Positions 13,197 through 28,921 of a DNA stretch of 64,000 nt are shown one piece after another. The stretch comes from Labia minor (taxonomy: Eukaryota > Arthropoda > Insecta > Dermaptera > Spongiphoridae), in NCBI GenBank assembly GCA_963082975.1, contig OY720344.1, positions 124,001 to 188,000 on the forward strand. Direction: 5' to 3'. Numbering within the stretch: the first letter of the stretch is position 1; each line of letters opens with the position of its first letter. The translations under genes were made by a program, and so were the position numbers. The notes beneath the pieces were generated by a model that did not search any database, was not told where the DNA came from, and saw only the letters and a list, made by a program, of their open reading frames with translations.

Positions 13197-16100
13197 AAAA
13201 AATGAAATTTTTAAAAATAAATAATAAATTCGATCATTTTACATCATAAAAATATTAAAAAAATATATTATTCATATTTCTTACTAAAAATTATTTTTTT
13301 ATGCCGAAAACCTAGGGTCATCCTACGATGACCTTTCATAATTTTTACGGGAAAATTAAAAAATGAAATTTTTAAAAATAACTAATAAATTCGTTCATTT
13401 TACATCATAAAAAAATTAAAAAAATATATTATTGATATTTCTGATGAATAATTATTTTTTTATGCTGAAAACCTAGGGTCATCCTACGATGACCTTTCAT
13501 AATTTTTACGGGAAAATAAAAAATGAAATTTTTAAAAATAAATAATAAATTCGATCATTTTACATCATAAAAATATTGAAAAAATATATTATTGATATTT
13601 CTGATGAATAATTATTTTTTTATGCCGAAAACCTAGGGTCATCCTACGATGACCTTTCATAATTTTTACGGGAAAATTAAAAAATGAAATTTTTAAAAAT
13701 AACTAATAAATTCGTTCATTTTACATCATAAAAATATTAAAAAAATATATTATTCATATTTCTTACTAAAAATTATTTTTTTATGCAGAAAACCTAGGGT
13801 CATCCTACGATGACCTTTCATAATTTTTATGGGAAAATTAAAAAATGAAATTTTTAAAAATAAATAATAAATTCGATCATTTTACATCATAAAAATATTA
13901 AAAAAATATATTATTGATATTTCTGATGAATAATTATTTTTTTATGCCGAAAACCTAGGGTCATCCTACGATGACCTTTCATAATTTTTACGGGAAAATT
14001 AAAAAATGAAATTTTTAAAAATAAATAATAAATTCGTTCATTTTACATCATAAAAATATTAAAAAAATATATTATTCATATTTCTTACTAAAAATTATTT
14101 TTTTATGCCGAAAACCTAGGGTCATCCTACGATGACCTTTCATAATTTTTACGGGAATATTAAAAAATGAAATTTTTAAAAATAAATAATAAATTCGAAC
14201 ATTTTACATAATAAAAATATTAAAAAAATATATTATTGATATTTCTGATGAATAATTATTTTATTATGCCTAAAACCTAGGGTCATCCTACGATGACCTT
14301 TCATAATTTTTACGGGAAAATTAAAAAATGAAATTTTTAAAAATAAATAATAAATTCGTTCATTTTACATCATAAAAATATTAAAAAAATATATTATTCA
14401 TATTTCTTACTAAAAATTATTTTTTTATGCCGAAAACCTAGGGTCATCCTACGATGACCTTTCATAATTTTTACGGGAATATTAAAAAATGAAATTTTTA
14501 AAAATAAATAATAAATTCGAACATTTTACATAATAAAAATATTAAAAAAATATATTATTGATATTTCTGATGAATAATTATTTTATTATGCCTAAAACCT
14601 AGGGTCATCCTACGATGACCTTTCATAATTTTTACGGGAAAATTAAAAAATGAAATTTTTAAAAATAAATAATAAATTCGAACATTTTACATAATAAAAA
14701 TATTAAAAAAATATATTATTGATATTTCTGATGAATAATTATTTTTTTATGACGAAAACCTAGGGTCATCCTACGATGACCTTTCATAATTTTTACGGGA
14801 AAATAAAAAATGAAATTTTTAAAAATAAATAATAAATTCGTTCATTTTACATCATAAAAATATTAAAAAAATATATTATTGATATTTCTGATGAATAATT
14901 ATTTTTTTATGACGAAAACCTAGGGTCATCCTACGATGACCTTTCATAATTTTTACGGGAAAATAAAAAATGAAATTTTTAAAAATAAATAATAAATTCG
15001 AACATTTTACATAATAAAAATATTAAAAAAATATATTATTGATATTTCTGATGAATAATTATTTTTTTATGCCGAAAACCTAGGGTCATCCTACGATGAC
15101 CTTTCATAATTTTTACGGGAAAATAAAAAATGAAATTTTTTATAAATAAATAATAAATTCGATCATTTTACATCATAAAAATATTAAAAAAATATATTAT
15201 TCATATTTCTTACTAAAAATTATTTTTTTATGCCGAAAACCTAGGGTCATCCTACGATGACCTTTCATAATTTTTACGGGAAAATAAAAAATGAAATTTT
15301 TAAAAATAAATAATAAATTCGATCATTTTACATCATAAAAATATTAAAAAAATATATTATTCATATTTCTTACTAAAAATTATTTTTTTATGCAGAAAAC
15401 CTAGGGTCATCCTACGATGACCTTTCATAATTTTTATGGGAAAATTAAAAAATGAAATTTTTAAAAAGAAATAATAAATTCGTTCATTTTACATCATAAA
15501 AATATTAAAAAAATATATTATTCATATTTCTTACTAAAAATTATTTTTTTATGCCGAAAACCTAGGGTCATCCTACGATGACCTTTCATAATTTTTACGG
15601 GAAAATTAAAAAATGAAATTTTTAAAAATAAATAATAAATTCGATCATTTTACATCATAAAAATATTAAAAAAATATATTATTCATATTTCTTACTAAAA
15701 ATTATTTTTTTATGCAGAAAACCTAGGGTCATCCTACGATGACCTTTCATAATTTTTACGGGAATATTTAAAAAGGAAATTTTTAAAAATAAATAATAAA
15801 TTCGTTCATTTTACATCATAAAAATATTAAAAAAATATATTATTGATATTTCTGATGAATAATTATTTTTTTATGCCGAAAACCTAGGGTCATCCTACGA
15901 TGACCTTTCATAATTTTTACGGGAAAATAAAAAATGAAATTTTTAAAAATAAATAATAAATTCGATCATTTTACATCATAAAAATATTAAAAAAATATAT
16001 TATTCATATTTCTTACTAAAAATTATTTTTTTATGCAGAAAACCTAGGGTCATCCTACGATGACCTTTCATAATTTTTATGGGAAAATTAAAAATTGAAA

Positions 16101-17490
16101 TTTTTAAAAAGAAATAATAAATTCGTTCATTTTACATCATAAAAATATTAAAAAAATATATTATTCATATTTCTTACTAAAAATTATTTTTTTATGCCGA
16201 AAACCTAGGGTCATCCTACGATGACCTTTCATAATTTTTACGGGAAAATTAAAAAATGAAATTTTTAAAAATAAATAATAAATTCGATCATTTTACATCA
16301 TAAAAATATTAAAAAAATATATTATTCATATTTCTTACTAAAAATTATTTTTTTATGCAGAAAACCTAGGGTCATCCTACGATGACCTTTCATAATTTTT
16401 ACGGGAATATTTAAAAAGGAAATTTTTAAAAATAAATAATAAATTCGTTCATTTTACATCATAAAAATATTAAAAAAATATATTATTGATATTTCTGATG
16501 AATAATTATTTTTTTATGCCGAAAACCTAGGGTCATCCTACGATGACCTTTCATAAGTTTTACGGGAATATTAAAAAATGAAATTTTTAAAAATAAATAA
16601 TAAATTCGCTCATTTTACATCATAAAAAAATTAAAAAAATATATTATTGATATTTCTGATGAATAATTATTTTTTTATGCCGAAAACCTAGGGTCATCCT
16701 ACGATGACCTTTCATAATTTTTACGGGAAAATAAAAAATGAAATTTTTAAAAATAAATAATAAATTCGATCATTTTACATCATAAAAATATTAAAAAAAT
16801 ATATTATTCATATTTCTTACTAAAAATTATTTTTTTATGCAGAAAACCTAGGGTGATCCTACGATGACCTTTCATAATTTTTATGGGAAAATTAAAAAAT
16901 GAAATTTTTAAAAAGAAATAATAAATTCGTTCATTTTACATCATAAAAATATTAAAAAAATATATTATTCATATTTCTTACTAAAAATTATTTTTTTATG
17001 CCGAAAACCTAGGGTCATCCTACGATGACCTTTCATAATTTTTACGGGAAAATTAAAAAATGAAATTTTTAAAAATAAATAATAAATTCGATCATTTTAC
17101 ATCATAAAAATATTAAAAAAATATATTATTCATATTTCTTACTAAAAATTATTTTTTTATGCAGAAAACCTAGGGTCATCCTACGATGACCTTTCATAAT
17201 TTTTACGGGAATATTTAAAAAGGAAATTTTTAAAAATAAATAATAAATTCGTTCTTTTTACATCATAAAAATATTAAAAAAATATATTATTGATATTTCT
17301 GATGAATAATTATTTTTTTATGCCGAAAACCTAGGGTCATCCTACGATGACCTTTCATAAGTTTTACGGGAATATTAAAAAATGAAATTTTTAAAAATAA
17401 ATAATAAATTCGCTCATTTTACATCATAAAAAAATTAAAAAAATATATTATTGATATTTCTGATGAATAATTATTTTTTTATGCCGAAAA
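13197..17490 (+). repeat. Block duplicated from 1-4300 (offset 13196)
   Basis: Shares private variants with 1-4300 that copy 2 (5096 onward) lacks. These are GGGTGATCC at 3655 and 16851, TTAAAAATTGAAAT near 2891 and 16087, and TTCGTTCTTTTTAC near 4052 and 17248. The match ends at about 4300/17496, where the first copy reads CCTAAGATG and this one CCTACGATG. It is therefore a closer relative of copy 1 than the adjacent copy 2 is, which points to block duplication rather than simple head-to-tail amplification. Confidence 0.85.
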
Positions 17491-17528
17491 CCTAGGGTCA
17501 TCCTACGATGACCTTTCATAATTTTTAC

Positions 17529-20500
17529 GGGAAAATTAAAAAATGAAATTTTTAAAAATAAATAATAAATTCGTTCATTTTACATCATAAAAATATTAAA
17601 AAAATATATTATTCATATTTCTTACTAAAAATTATTTTTTTATGCCGAAAACCTAGGGTCATCCTACGATGACCTTTCATAATTTTTACGGGAATATTAA
17701 AAAATGAAATTTTTAAAAATAAATAATAAATTCGAACATTTTACATAATAAAAATATTAAAAAAATATATTATTGATATTTCTGATGAATAATTATTTTA
17801 TTATGCCTAAAACCTAGGGTCATCCTACGATGACCTTTCATAATTTTTACGGGAAAATTAAAAAATGAAATTTTTAAAAATAAATAATAAATTCGTTCAT
17901 TTTACATCATAAAAATATTAAAAAAATATATTATTCATATTTCTTACTAAAAATTATTTTTTTATGCCGAAAACCTAGGGTCATCCTACGATGACCTTTC
18001 ATAATTTTTACGGGAATATTAAAAAATGAAATTTTTAAAAATAAATAATAAATTCGAACATTTTACATAATAAAAATATTAAAAAAATATATTATTGATA
18101 TTTCTGATGAATAATTATTTTATTATGCCTAAAACCTAGGGTCATCCTACGATGACCTTTCATAATTTTTACGGGAAAATTAAAAAATGAAATTTTTAAA
18201 AATAAATAATAAATTCGAACATTTTACATAATAAAAATATTAAAAAAATATATTATTGATATTTCTGATGAATAATTATTTTTTTATGACGAAAACCTAG
18301 GGTCATCCTACGATGACCTTTCATAATTTTTACGGGAAAATAAAAAATGAAATTTTTAAAAATAAATAATAAATTCGTTCATTTTACATCATAAAAATAT
18401 TAAAAAAATATATTATTGATATTTCTGATGAATAATTATTTTTTTATGACGAAAACCTAGGGTCATCCTACGATGACCTTTCATAATTTTTACGGGAAAA
18501 TAAAAAATGAAATTTTTAAAAATAAATAATAAATTCGAACATTTTACATAATAAAAATATTAAAAAAATATATTATTGATATTTCTGATGAATAATTATT
18601 TTTTTATGCCGAAAACCTAGGGTCATCCTACGATGACCTTTCATAATTTTTACGGGAAAATAAAAAATGAAATTTTTTATAAATAAATAATAAATTCGAT
18701 CATTTTACATCATAAAAATATTAAAAAAATATATTATTCATATTTCTTACTAAAAATTATTTTTTTATGCCGAAAACCTAGGGTCATCCTACGATGACCT
18801 TTCATAATTTTTACGGGAAAATAAAAAATGAAATTTTTAAAAATAAATAATAAATTCGATCATTTTACATCATAAAAATATTAAAAAAATATATTATTCA
18901 TATTTCTTACTAAAAATTATTTTTTTATGCAGAAAACCTAGGGTCATCCTACGATGACCTTTCATAATTTTTATGGGAAAATTAAAAAATGAAATTTTTA
19001 AAAAGAAATAATAAATTCGTTCATTTTACATCATAAAAATATTAAAAAAATATATTATTCATATTTCTTACTAAAAATTATTTTTTTATGCCGAAAACCT
19101 AGGGTCATCCTACGATGACCTTTCATAATTTTTACGGGAAAATTAAAAAATGAAATTTTTAAAAATAAATAATAAATTCGATCATTTTACATCATAAAAA
19201 TATTAAAAAAATATATTATTCATATTTCTTACTAAAAATTATTTTTTTATGCAGAAAACCTAGGGTCATCCTACGATGACCTTTCATAATTTTTACGGGA
19301 ATATTTAAAAAGGAAATTTTTAAAAATAAATAATAAATTCGTTCATTTTACATCATAAAAATATTAAAAAAATATATTATTGATATTTCTGATGAATAAT
19401 TATTTTTTTATGCCGAAAACCTAGGGTCATCCTACGATGACCTTTCATAATTTTTACGGGAAAATAAAAAATGAAATTTTTAAAAATAAATAATAAATTC
19501 GATCATTTTACATCATAAAAATATTAAAAAAATATATTATTCATATTTCTTACTAAAAATTATTTTTTTATGCAGAAAACCTAGGGTCATCCTACGATGA
19601 CCTTTCATAATTTTTATGGGAAAATTAAAAAATGAAATTTTTAAAAAGAAATAATAAATTCGTTCATTTTACATCATAAAAATATTAAAAAAATATATTA
19701 TTCATAGTTCTTACTAAAAATTATTTTTTTATGCCGAAAACCTAGGGTCATCCTACGATGACCTTTCATAATTTTTACGGGAAAATTAAAAAATGAAATT
19801 TTTAAAAATAAATAATAAATTCGATCATTTTACATCATAAAAATATTAAAAAAATATATTATTCATATTTCTTACTAAAAATTATTTTTTTATGCAGAAA
19901 ACCTAGGGTCATCCTACGATGACCTTTCATAATTTTTACGGGAATATTTAAAAAGGAAATTTTTAAAAATAAATAATAAATTCGTTCATTTTACATCATA
20001 AAAATATTAAAAAAATATATTATTGATATTTCTGATGAATAATTATTTTTTTATGCCGAAAACCTAGGGTCATCCTACGATGACCTTTCATAAGTTTTAC
20101 GGGAATATTAAAAAATGAAATTTTTAAAAATAAATAATAAATTCGCTCATTTTACATCATAAAAAAATTAAAAAAATATATTATTGATATTTCTGATGAA
20201 TAATTATTTTTTTATGCCGAAAACCTAGGGTCATCCTAAGATGACCTTTCATAATTTTTACGGGAATATTAGAAAATGAAATTTTTAAAAATAAATAATA
20301 AATTCGAACATTTTACATAATAAAAATATTAAAAAATATATTATTGATATTTCTGATGAATAATTATTTTTTTATGACGAAAACCTAGGGTCATCCTACG
20401 ATGACCTTTCAAAATTTTTACGGGAAAATAAAAAATGAAATTTTTAAAAATAAATAATAAATTCGATTATTTTACATAATAAAAATATTAAAAAAATATA

Positions 20501-23310
20501 TTATTGATATTTCTGATGAATAATTATTTTTTTATGCCGAAAACCTAGGGTCATCCTACGATGACCTTTCATAATTTTTACGGGAAAATAAAAAATGAAA
20601 TTTTTAAAAATAAATAATAAATTCGATCATTTTACATCATAAAAATATTAAAAAAATATATTATTGATATTTCTGATGAATAATTATTTTTTTATGCCGA
20701 AAACCTAGGGTCATCCTACGATGACCTTTCATAATTTTTACGGGAAAATTAAAAAATGAAATTTTTAAAAATAAATAATAAATTCGTTCATTTTACATCA
20801 TAAAAATTTTAAAAAAATATACTATTGATTTTTCTGATGAATAATTATTTTATTATGACTAAAACCTAGGGAAAATAATAAATAATAATAAATAAATTCG
20901 TTTATTTTACATCATAAAAAAAATAAAAAAATATATTATTGATATTTCTGATGAATAATTATTTTTTTATGCCGAAAACCTACGGTCATCCTACGATGAC
21001 CTTTCATAATTTTTACGGGAAAATTAAAAAATGAAATTTTTAAAAATAAATAATAAATTCGATCATTTTACATCATAAAAATATTAAAAAAATATATTAT
21101 TGATATTTCTGATGAATAATTATTTTTTTATGCCGAAAACCTAGGGTCATCCTACGATGACCTTTCATAATTTTTACGGGAAAATTAAAAAATGAAATTT
21201 TTAAAAATAACTAATAAATTCGTTCATTTTACATCATAAAAATATTAAAAAAATATATTATTCATATTTCTTACTAAAAATTATTTTTTTATGCAGAAAA
21301 CCTAGGGTCATCCTACGATGACCTTTCATAATTTTTATGGGAAAATTAAAAAATGAAATTTTTAAAAATAAATAATAAATTCGATCATTTTACATCATAA
21401 AAATATTAAAAAAATATATTATTGATATTTCTGATGAATAATTATTTTTTTATGCCGAAAACCTAGGGTCATCCTACGATGACCTTTCATAATTTTTACG
21501 GGAAAATTAAAAAATGAAATTTTTAAAAATAAATAATAAATTCGTTCATTTTACATCATAAAAATATTAAAAAAATATATTATTCATATTTCTTACTAAA
21601 AATTATTTTTTTATGCCGAAAACCTAGGGTCATCCTACGATGACCTTTCATAATTTTTACGGGAATATTAAAAAATGAAATTTTTAAAAATAAATAATAA
21701 ATTCGAACATTTTACATAATAAAAATATTAAAAAAATATATTATTGATATTTCTGATGAATAATTATTTTATTATGCCTAAAAGCTAGGGTCATCATACG
21801 ATGACCTTTCATAATTTTTACGGGAAAATTAAAAAATGAAATTTTTAAAAATAAATAATAAATTCGAACATTTTACATAATAAAAATATTAAAAAAATAT
21901 ATTATTGATATTTCTGATGAATAATTATTTTTTTATGACGAAAACCTAGGGTCATCCTACGATGACCTTTCATAATTTTTACGGGAAAATTAAAAAATGA
22001 AATTTTTAAAAATAACTAATAAATTCGTTCATTTTACATCATAAAAATATTAAAAAAATATATTATTCATATTTCTTACTAAAAATTATTTTTTTATGCA
22101 GAAAACCTAGGGTCATCCTACGATGACCTTTCATAATTTTTATGGGAAAATTAAAAAATGAAATTTTTAAAAAGAAATAATAAATTCGTTCATTTTACAT
22201 CATAAAAATATTAAAAAAATATATTATTCATATTTCTTACTAAAAATTATTTTTTTATGCCGAAAACCTAGGGTCATCCTACGATGACCTTTCATAATTT
22301 TTACGGGAAAATTAAAAAATGAAATTTTTAAAAATAAATAATAAATTCGATCATTTTACATCATAAAAATATTAAAAAAATATATTATTCATATTTCTTA
22401 CTAAAAATTATTTTTTTATGCCGAAAACCTAGGGTCATCCTACGATGACCTTTCATAATTTTTACGGGAATATTTAAAAAGGAAATTTTTAAAAATAAAT
22501 AATAAATTCGTTCATTTTACATCATAAAAATATTAAAAAAATATATTATTGATATTTCTGATGAATAATTATTTTTTTATGCCGAAAACCTAGGGTCATC
22601 CTACGATGACCTTTCATAAGTTTTACGGGAATATTAAAAAATGAAATTTTTAAAAATAAATAATAAATTCGCTCATTTTACATCATAAAAAAATTAAAAA
22701 AATATATTATTGATATTTCTGATGAATAATTATTTTTTTATGCCGAAAACCTAGGGTCATCCTAAGATGACCTTTCATAATTTTTACGGGAATATTAGAA
22801 AATGAAATTTTTAAAAATAAATAATAAATTCGAACATTTTACATAATAAAAATATTAAAAAATATATTATTGATATTTCTGATGAATAATTATTTTTTTA
22901 TGACGAAAACCTAGGGTCATCCTACGATGACCTTTCAAAATTTTTACGGGAAAATAAAAAATGAAATTTTTAAAAATAAATAATAAATTCGATTATTTTA
23001 CATAATAAAAATATTAAAAAAATATATTATTGATATTTCTGATGAATAATTATTTTTTTATGCCGAAAACCTAGGGTCATCCTACGATGACCTTTCATAA
23101 TTTTTACGGGAAAATAAAAAATGAAATTTTTAAAAATAAATAATAAATTCGATCATTTTACATCATAAAAATATTAAAAAAATATATTATTGATATTTCT
23201 GATGAATAATTATTTTTTTATGCCGAAAACCTAGGGTCATCCTACGATGACCTTTCATAATTTTTACGGGAAAATTAAAAAATGAAATTTTTAAAAATAA
23301 CTAATAAATT
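17529..23310 (+). repeat. Block duplicated from 5891-11510 (offset 11638, then 11799)
   Basis: Rare variants line up at offset 11638: GAAATTTTTTAT at 7031/18669, TTAGAAAATG at 8631/20269, CCTACGGTCA at 9341/20979. After one extra monomer (about 21760-21920) the offset becomes 11799 (TTAGAAAATG at 10996/22795). The match ends inside a monomer near 23310, where an AACTAATAAATTCG start joins an AACATTTTACATAAT continuation. Confidence 0.85.
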
Positions 23311-24998
23311 CGAACATTTTACATAATAAAAATATTAAAAAATATATTATTGATATTTCTGATGAATAATTATTTTTTTATGACGAAAACCTAGGGTCAT
23401 CCTACGATGACCTTTCATAATTTTTACGGGAAAATAAAAAATGAAATTTTTAAAAATAAATAATAAATTCGATCATTTTACATCATAAAAATATTAAAAA
23501 AATATATTATTGATATTTCTGATGAATAATTATTTTTTTATGCCGAAAACCTAGGGTCATCCTACGATGACCTTTCATAATTTTTACGGGAAAATTAAAA
23601 AATGAAACTTTTAAAAATAACTAATAAATTCGTTCATTTTACATCATAAAAAAATTAAAAAAATATATTATTGATATTTCTGATGAATATTTATTTTTTT
23701 ATGCCGAAAACCTAGGGTCATCCTAAGATGACCTTTCATAATTTTTACGGGAATATTAGAAAATGAAATTTTTAAAAATAAATAATAAATTCGAACATTT
23801 TACATAATAAAAATATTAAAAAATATATTATTGATATTTCTGATGAATAATTATTTTTTTATGACGAAAACCTAGGGTCATCCTACGATGACCTTTCAAA
23901 ATTTTTACGGGAAAATAAAAAATGAAATTTTTAAAAATAAATAATAAATTCGATTATTTTACATAATAAAAATATTAAAAAAATATATTATTGATATTTC
24001 TTATGAATAATTATTTTTTTATGCCGAAAACCTAGGGTCATCCTACGATGACCTTTCATAATTTTTACGGGAAAATTAAAAAATGAAATTTTTAAAAATA
24101 AATAATAAATTCGTTCATTTTACATCATAAAAATATTAAAAAAATATATTATTCATATTTCTTACTAAAAATTATTTTTTTATGCCGAAAACCTAGGGTC
24201 ATCCTACGATGACCTTTCATAATTTTTACGGGAATATTAAAAAATGAAATTTTTAAAAATAAATAATAAATTCGTTCATTTTACATCATAAAAATATTAA
24301 AAAAATATATTATTGATATTTCTGATGAATAATTATTTTTTTATGCCGAAAACCTAGGGTCAACCTACGATGACCTTTCATAATTTTTACGGGAAAATTA
24401 AAAAATGAAATTTTTAAAAATAAATAATAAATTCGAACATTTTACATAATAAAAATATTAAAAAAATATATTATTGATATTTCTGATGAATAATTATTTT
24501 TTTATGACGAAAACCTAGGGTCATCCTACGATGACCTTTCATAATTTTTACGGGAAAATAAAAAATGAAATTTTTAAAAATAAATAATAAATTCGAACAT
24601 TTTACATAATAAAAATATTAAAAAAATATATTATTGATATTTCTGATGAATAATTATTTTTTTATGCCGAAAACCTAGGGTCATCCTACGATGACCTTTC
24701 ATAATTTTTACGGGAAAATAAAAAATGAAATTTTTAAAAATAAATAATAAATTCGATCATTTTACATCATAAAAATATTAAAAAAATATATTATTGATAT
24801 TTCTGATGAATAATTATTTTTTTATGCCGAAAACCTAGGGTCATCCTACGATGACCTTTCATAATTTTTACGGGAAAATTAAAAAATGAAATTTTTAAAA
24901 ATAAATAATAAATTCGTTCATTTTACATCATAAAAATTTTAAAAAAATATACTATTGATTTTTCTGATGAATAATTATTTTATTATGACTAAAACCTA

Positions 24999-27900
24999 GG
25001 GAAAATAATAAATAATAATAAATAAATTCGTTTATTTTACATCATAAAAAAAATAAAAAAATATATTATTGATATTTCTGATGAATAATTATTTTTTTAT
25101 GCCGAAAACCTAGGGTCATCCTACGATGACCTTTCATAATTTTTACGGGAAAATAAAAAATGAAATTTTTAAAAATAAATAATAAATTCGATCATTTTAC
25201 ATCATAAAAATATTAAAAAAATATATTATTGATATTTCTGATGAATAATTATTTTTTTATGCCGAAAACCTAGGGTCATCCTACGATGACCTTTCATAAT
25301 TTTTACGGGAAAATTAAAAAATGAAATTTTTAAAAATAACTAATAAATTCGTTCATTTTACATCATAAAAAAATTAAAAAAATATATTATTGATATTTCT
25401 GATGAATAATTATTTTTTTATGCTGAAAACCTAGGGTCATCCTACGATGACCTTTCATAATTTTTACGGGAAAATAAAAAATGAAATTTTTAAAAATAAA
25501 TAATAAATTCGATCATTTTACATCATAAAAATATTAAAAAAATATATTATTGATATTTCTGATGAATAATTATTTTTTTATGCCGAAAACCTAGGGTCAT
25601 CCTACGATGACCTTTCATAATTTTTACGGGAAAATTAAAAAATGAAATTTTTAAAAATAAATAATAAATTCGTTCATTTTACATCATAAAAATATTAAAA
25701 AAATATATTATTCATATTTCTTACTAAAAATTATTTTTTTATGCCGAAAACCTAGGGTCATCCTACGATGACCTTTCATAATTTTTACGGGAAAATTAAA
25801 AAATGAAATTTTTAAAAATAAATAATAAATTCGATCATTTTACATCATAAAAATATTAAAAAAATATATTATTCATATTTCTTACTAAAAATTATTTTTT
25901 TATGCCGAAAACCTAGGGTCATCCTACGATGACCTTTCATAATTTTTACGGGAATATTTAAAAAGGAAATTTTTAAAAATAAATAATAAATTCGTTCATT
26001 TTACATCATAAAAATATTAAAAAAATATATTATTGATATTTCTGATGAATAATTATTTTTTTATGCCGAAAACCTAGGGTCATCCTACGATGACCTTTCA
26101 TAAGTTTTACGGGAATATTAAAAAATGAAATTTTTAAAAATAAATAATAAATTCGCTCATTTTACATCATAAAAAAATTAAAAAAATATATTATTGATAT
26201 TTCTGATGAATAATTATTTTTTTATGCCGAAAACCTAGGGTCATCCTAAGATGACCTTTCATAATTTTTACGGGAATATTAGAAAATGAAATTTTTAAAA
26301 ATAAATAATAAATTCGAACATTTTACATAATAAAAATATTAAAAAATATATTATTGATATTTCTGATGAATAATTATTTTTTTATGACGAAAACCTAGGG
26401 TCATCCTACGATGACCTTTCAAAATTTTTACGGGAAAATAAAAAATGAAATTTTTAAAAATAAATAATAAATTCGATTATTTTACATAATAAAAATATTA
26501 AAAAAATATATTATTGATATTTCTGATGAATAATTATTTTTTTATGCCGAAAACCTAGGGTAATCCTACGATGACCTTTCATAATTTTTACGGGAAAATA
26601 AAAAATGAAATTTTTAAAAATAAATAATAAATTCGATCATTTTACATCATAAAAATATTAAAAAAATATATTATTGATATTTCTGATGAATAATTATTTT
26701 TTTATGCCGAAAACCTAGGGTCATCCTACGATGACCTTTCATAATTTTTACGGGAAAATTAAAAAATGAAATTTTTAAAAATAAATAATAAATTCGTTCA
26801 TTTTACATCATAAAAATTTTAAAAAAATATACTATTGATTTTTCTGATGAATAATTATTTTATTATGACTAAAACCTAGGGAAAATAATAAATAATAATA
26901 AATAAATTCGTTTATTTTACATCATAAAAAAAATAAAAAAATATATTATTGATATTTCTGATGAATAATTATTTTTTTATGCCGAAAACCTAGGGTCATC
27001 CTACGATGACCTTTCATAATTTTTACGGGAAAATAAAAAATGAAATTTTTAAAAATAAATAATAAATTCGATCATTTTACATCATAAAAATATTAAAAAA
27101 ATATATTATTGATATTTCTGATGAATAATTATTTTTTTATGCCGAAAACCTAGGGTCATCCTACGATGACCTTTCATAATTTTTACGGGAAAATTAAAAA
27201 ATGAAATTTTTAAAAATAACTAATAAATTCGTTCATTTTACATCATAAAAAAATTAAAAAAATATATTATTGATATTTCTGATGAATAATTATTTTTTTA
27301 TGCTGAAAACCTAGGGTCATCCTACGATGACCTTTCATAATTTTTACGGGAAAATAAAAAATGAAATTTTTAAAAATAAATAATAAATTCGATCATTTTA
27401 CATCATAAAAATATTAAAAAAATATATTATTGATATTTCTGATGAATAATTATTTTTTTATGCCGAAAACCTAGGGTCATCCTACGATGACCTTTCATAA
27501 TTTTTACGGGAAAATTAAAAAATGAAACTTTTAAAAATAACTAATAAATTCGTTCATTTTACATCATAAAAAAATTAAAAAAATATATTATTGATATTTC
27601 TGATGAATATTTATTTTTTTATGCCGAAAACCTAGGGTCATCCTACGATGACCTTTCATAATTTTTACGGGAAAATTAAAAAATGAAATTTTTAAAAATA
27701 AATAATAAATTCGATCATTTTACATCATAAAAATATTAAAAAAATATATTATTCATATTTCTTACTAAAAATTATTTTTTTATGCAGAAAACCTAGGGTC
27801 ATCCTACGATGACCTTTCATAATTTTTATGGGAAAATTAAAAAATGAAATTTTTAAAAATAAATAATAAATTCGATCATTTTACATCATAAAAATATTAA

Positions 27901-28921
27901 AAAAATATATTATTGATATTTCTGATGAATAATTATTTTTTTATGCCGAAAACCTAGGGTCATCCTACGATGACCTTTCATAATTTTTACGGGAAAATTA
28001 AAAAATGAAATTTTTAAAAATAAATAATAAATTCGTTCATTTTACATCATAAAAATATTAAAAAAATATATTATTCATATTTCTTACTAAAAATTATTTT
28101 TTTATGCCGAAAACCTAGGGTCATCCTACGATGACCTTTCATAATTTTTACGGGAATATTAAAAAATGAAATTTTTAAAAATAAATAATAAATTCGAACA
28201 TTTTACATAATAAAAATATTAAAAAAATATATTATTGATATTTCTGATGAATAATTATTTTTTTATGCCGAAAACCTAGGGTCAACCTACGATGACCTTT
28301 CATAATTTTTACGGGAAAATTAAAAAATGAAATTTTTAAAAATAAATAATAAATTCGAACATTTTACATAATAAAAATATTAAAAAAATATATTATTGAT
28401 ATTTCTGATGAATAATTATTTTTTTATGACGAAAACCTAGGGTCATCCTACGATGACCTTTCATAATTTTTACGGGAAAATAAAAAATGAAATTTTTAAA
28501 AATAAATAATAAATTCGAACATTTTACATAATAAAAATATTAAAAAAATATATTATTGATATTTCTGATGAATAATTATTTTTTTATGCCGAAAACCTAG
28601 GGTCATCCTACGATGACCTTTCATAATTTTTACGGGAAAATAAAAAATGAAATTTTTAAAAATAAATAATAAATTCGATCATTTTACATCATAAAAATAT
28701 TAAAAAAATATATTATTGATATTTCTGATGAATAATTATTTTTTTATGCCGAAAACCTAGGGTCATCCTACGATGACCTTTCATAATTTTTACGGGAAAA
28801 TTAAAAAATGAAATTTTTAAAAATAAATAATAAATTCGTTCATTTTACATCATAAAAATTTTAAAAAAATATACTATTGATTTTTCTGATGAATAATTAT
28901 TTTATTATGACTAAAACCTAG
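24999..28921 (+). repeat. Shorter tandem higher-order units (1880 and 2043 bp)
   Basis: Three dyad-less marker monomers, with GGAAAATAATAA at 24999, 26879 and 28922, delimit two units of 1880 and 2043 bp. The following monomers repeat in order (GATC type, AACTAAT with GCTGAAAAC, GATC type) at about 25060, 26940 and 28985. The middles differ, so these look like contracted derivatives of the ~5.1-kb unit. Confidence 0.7.
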
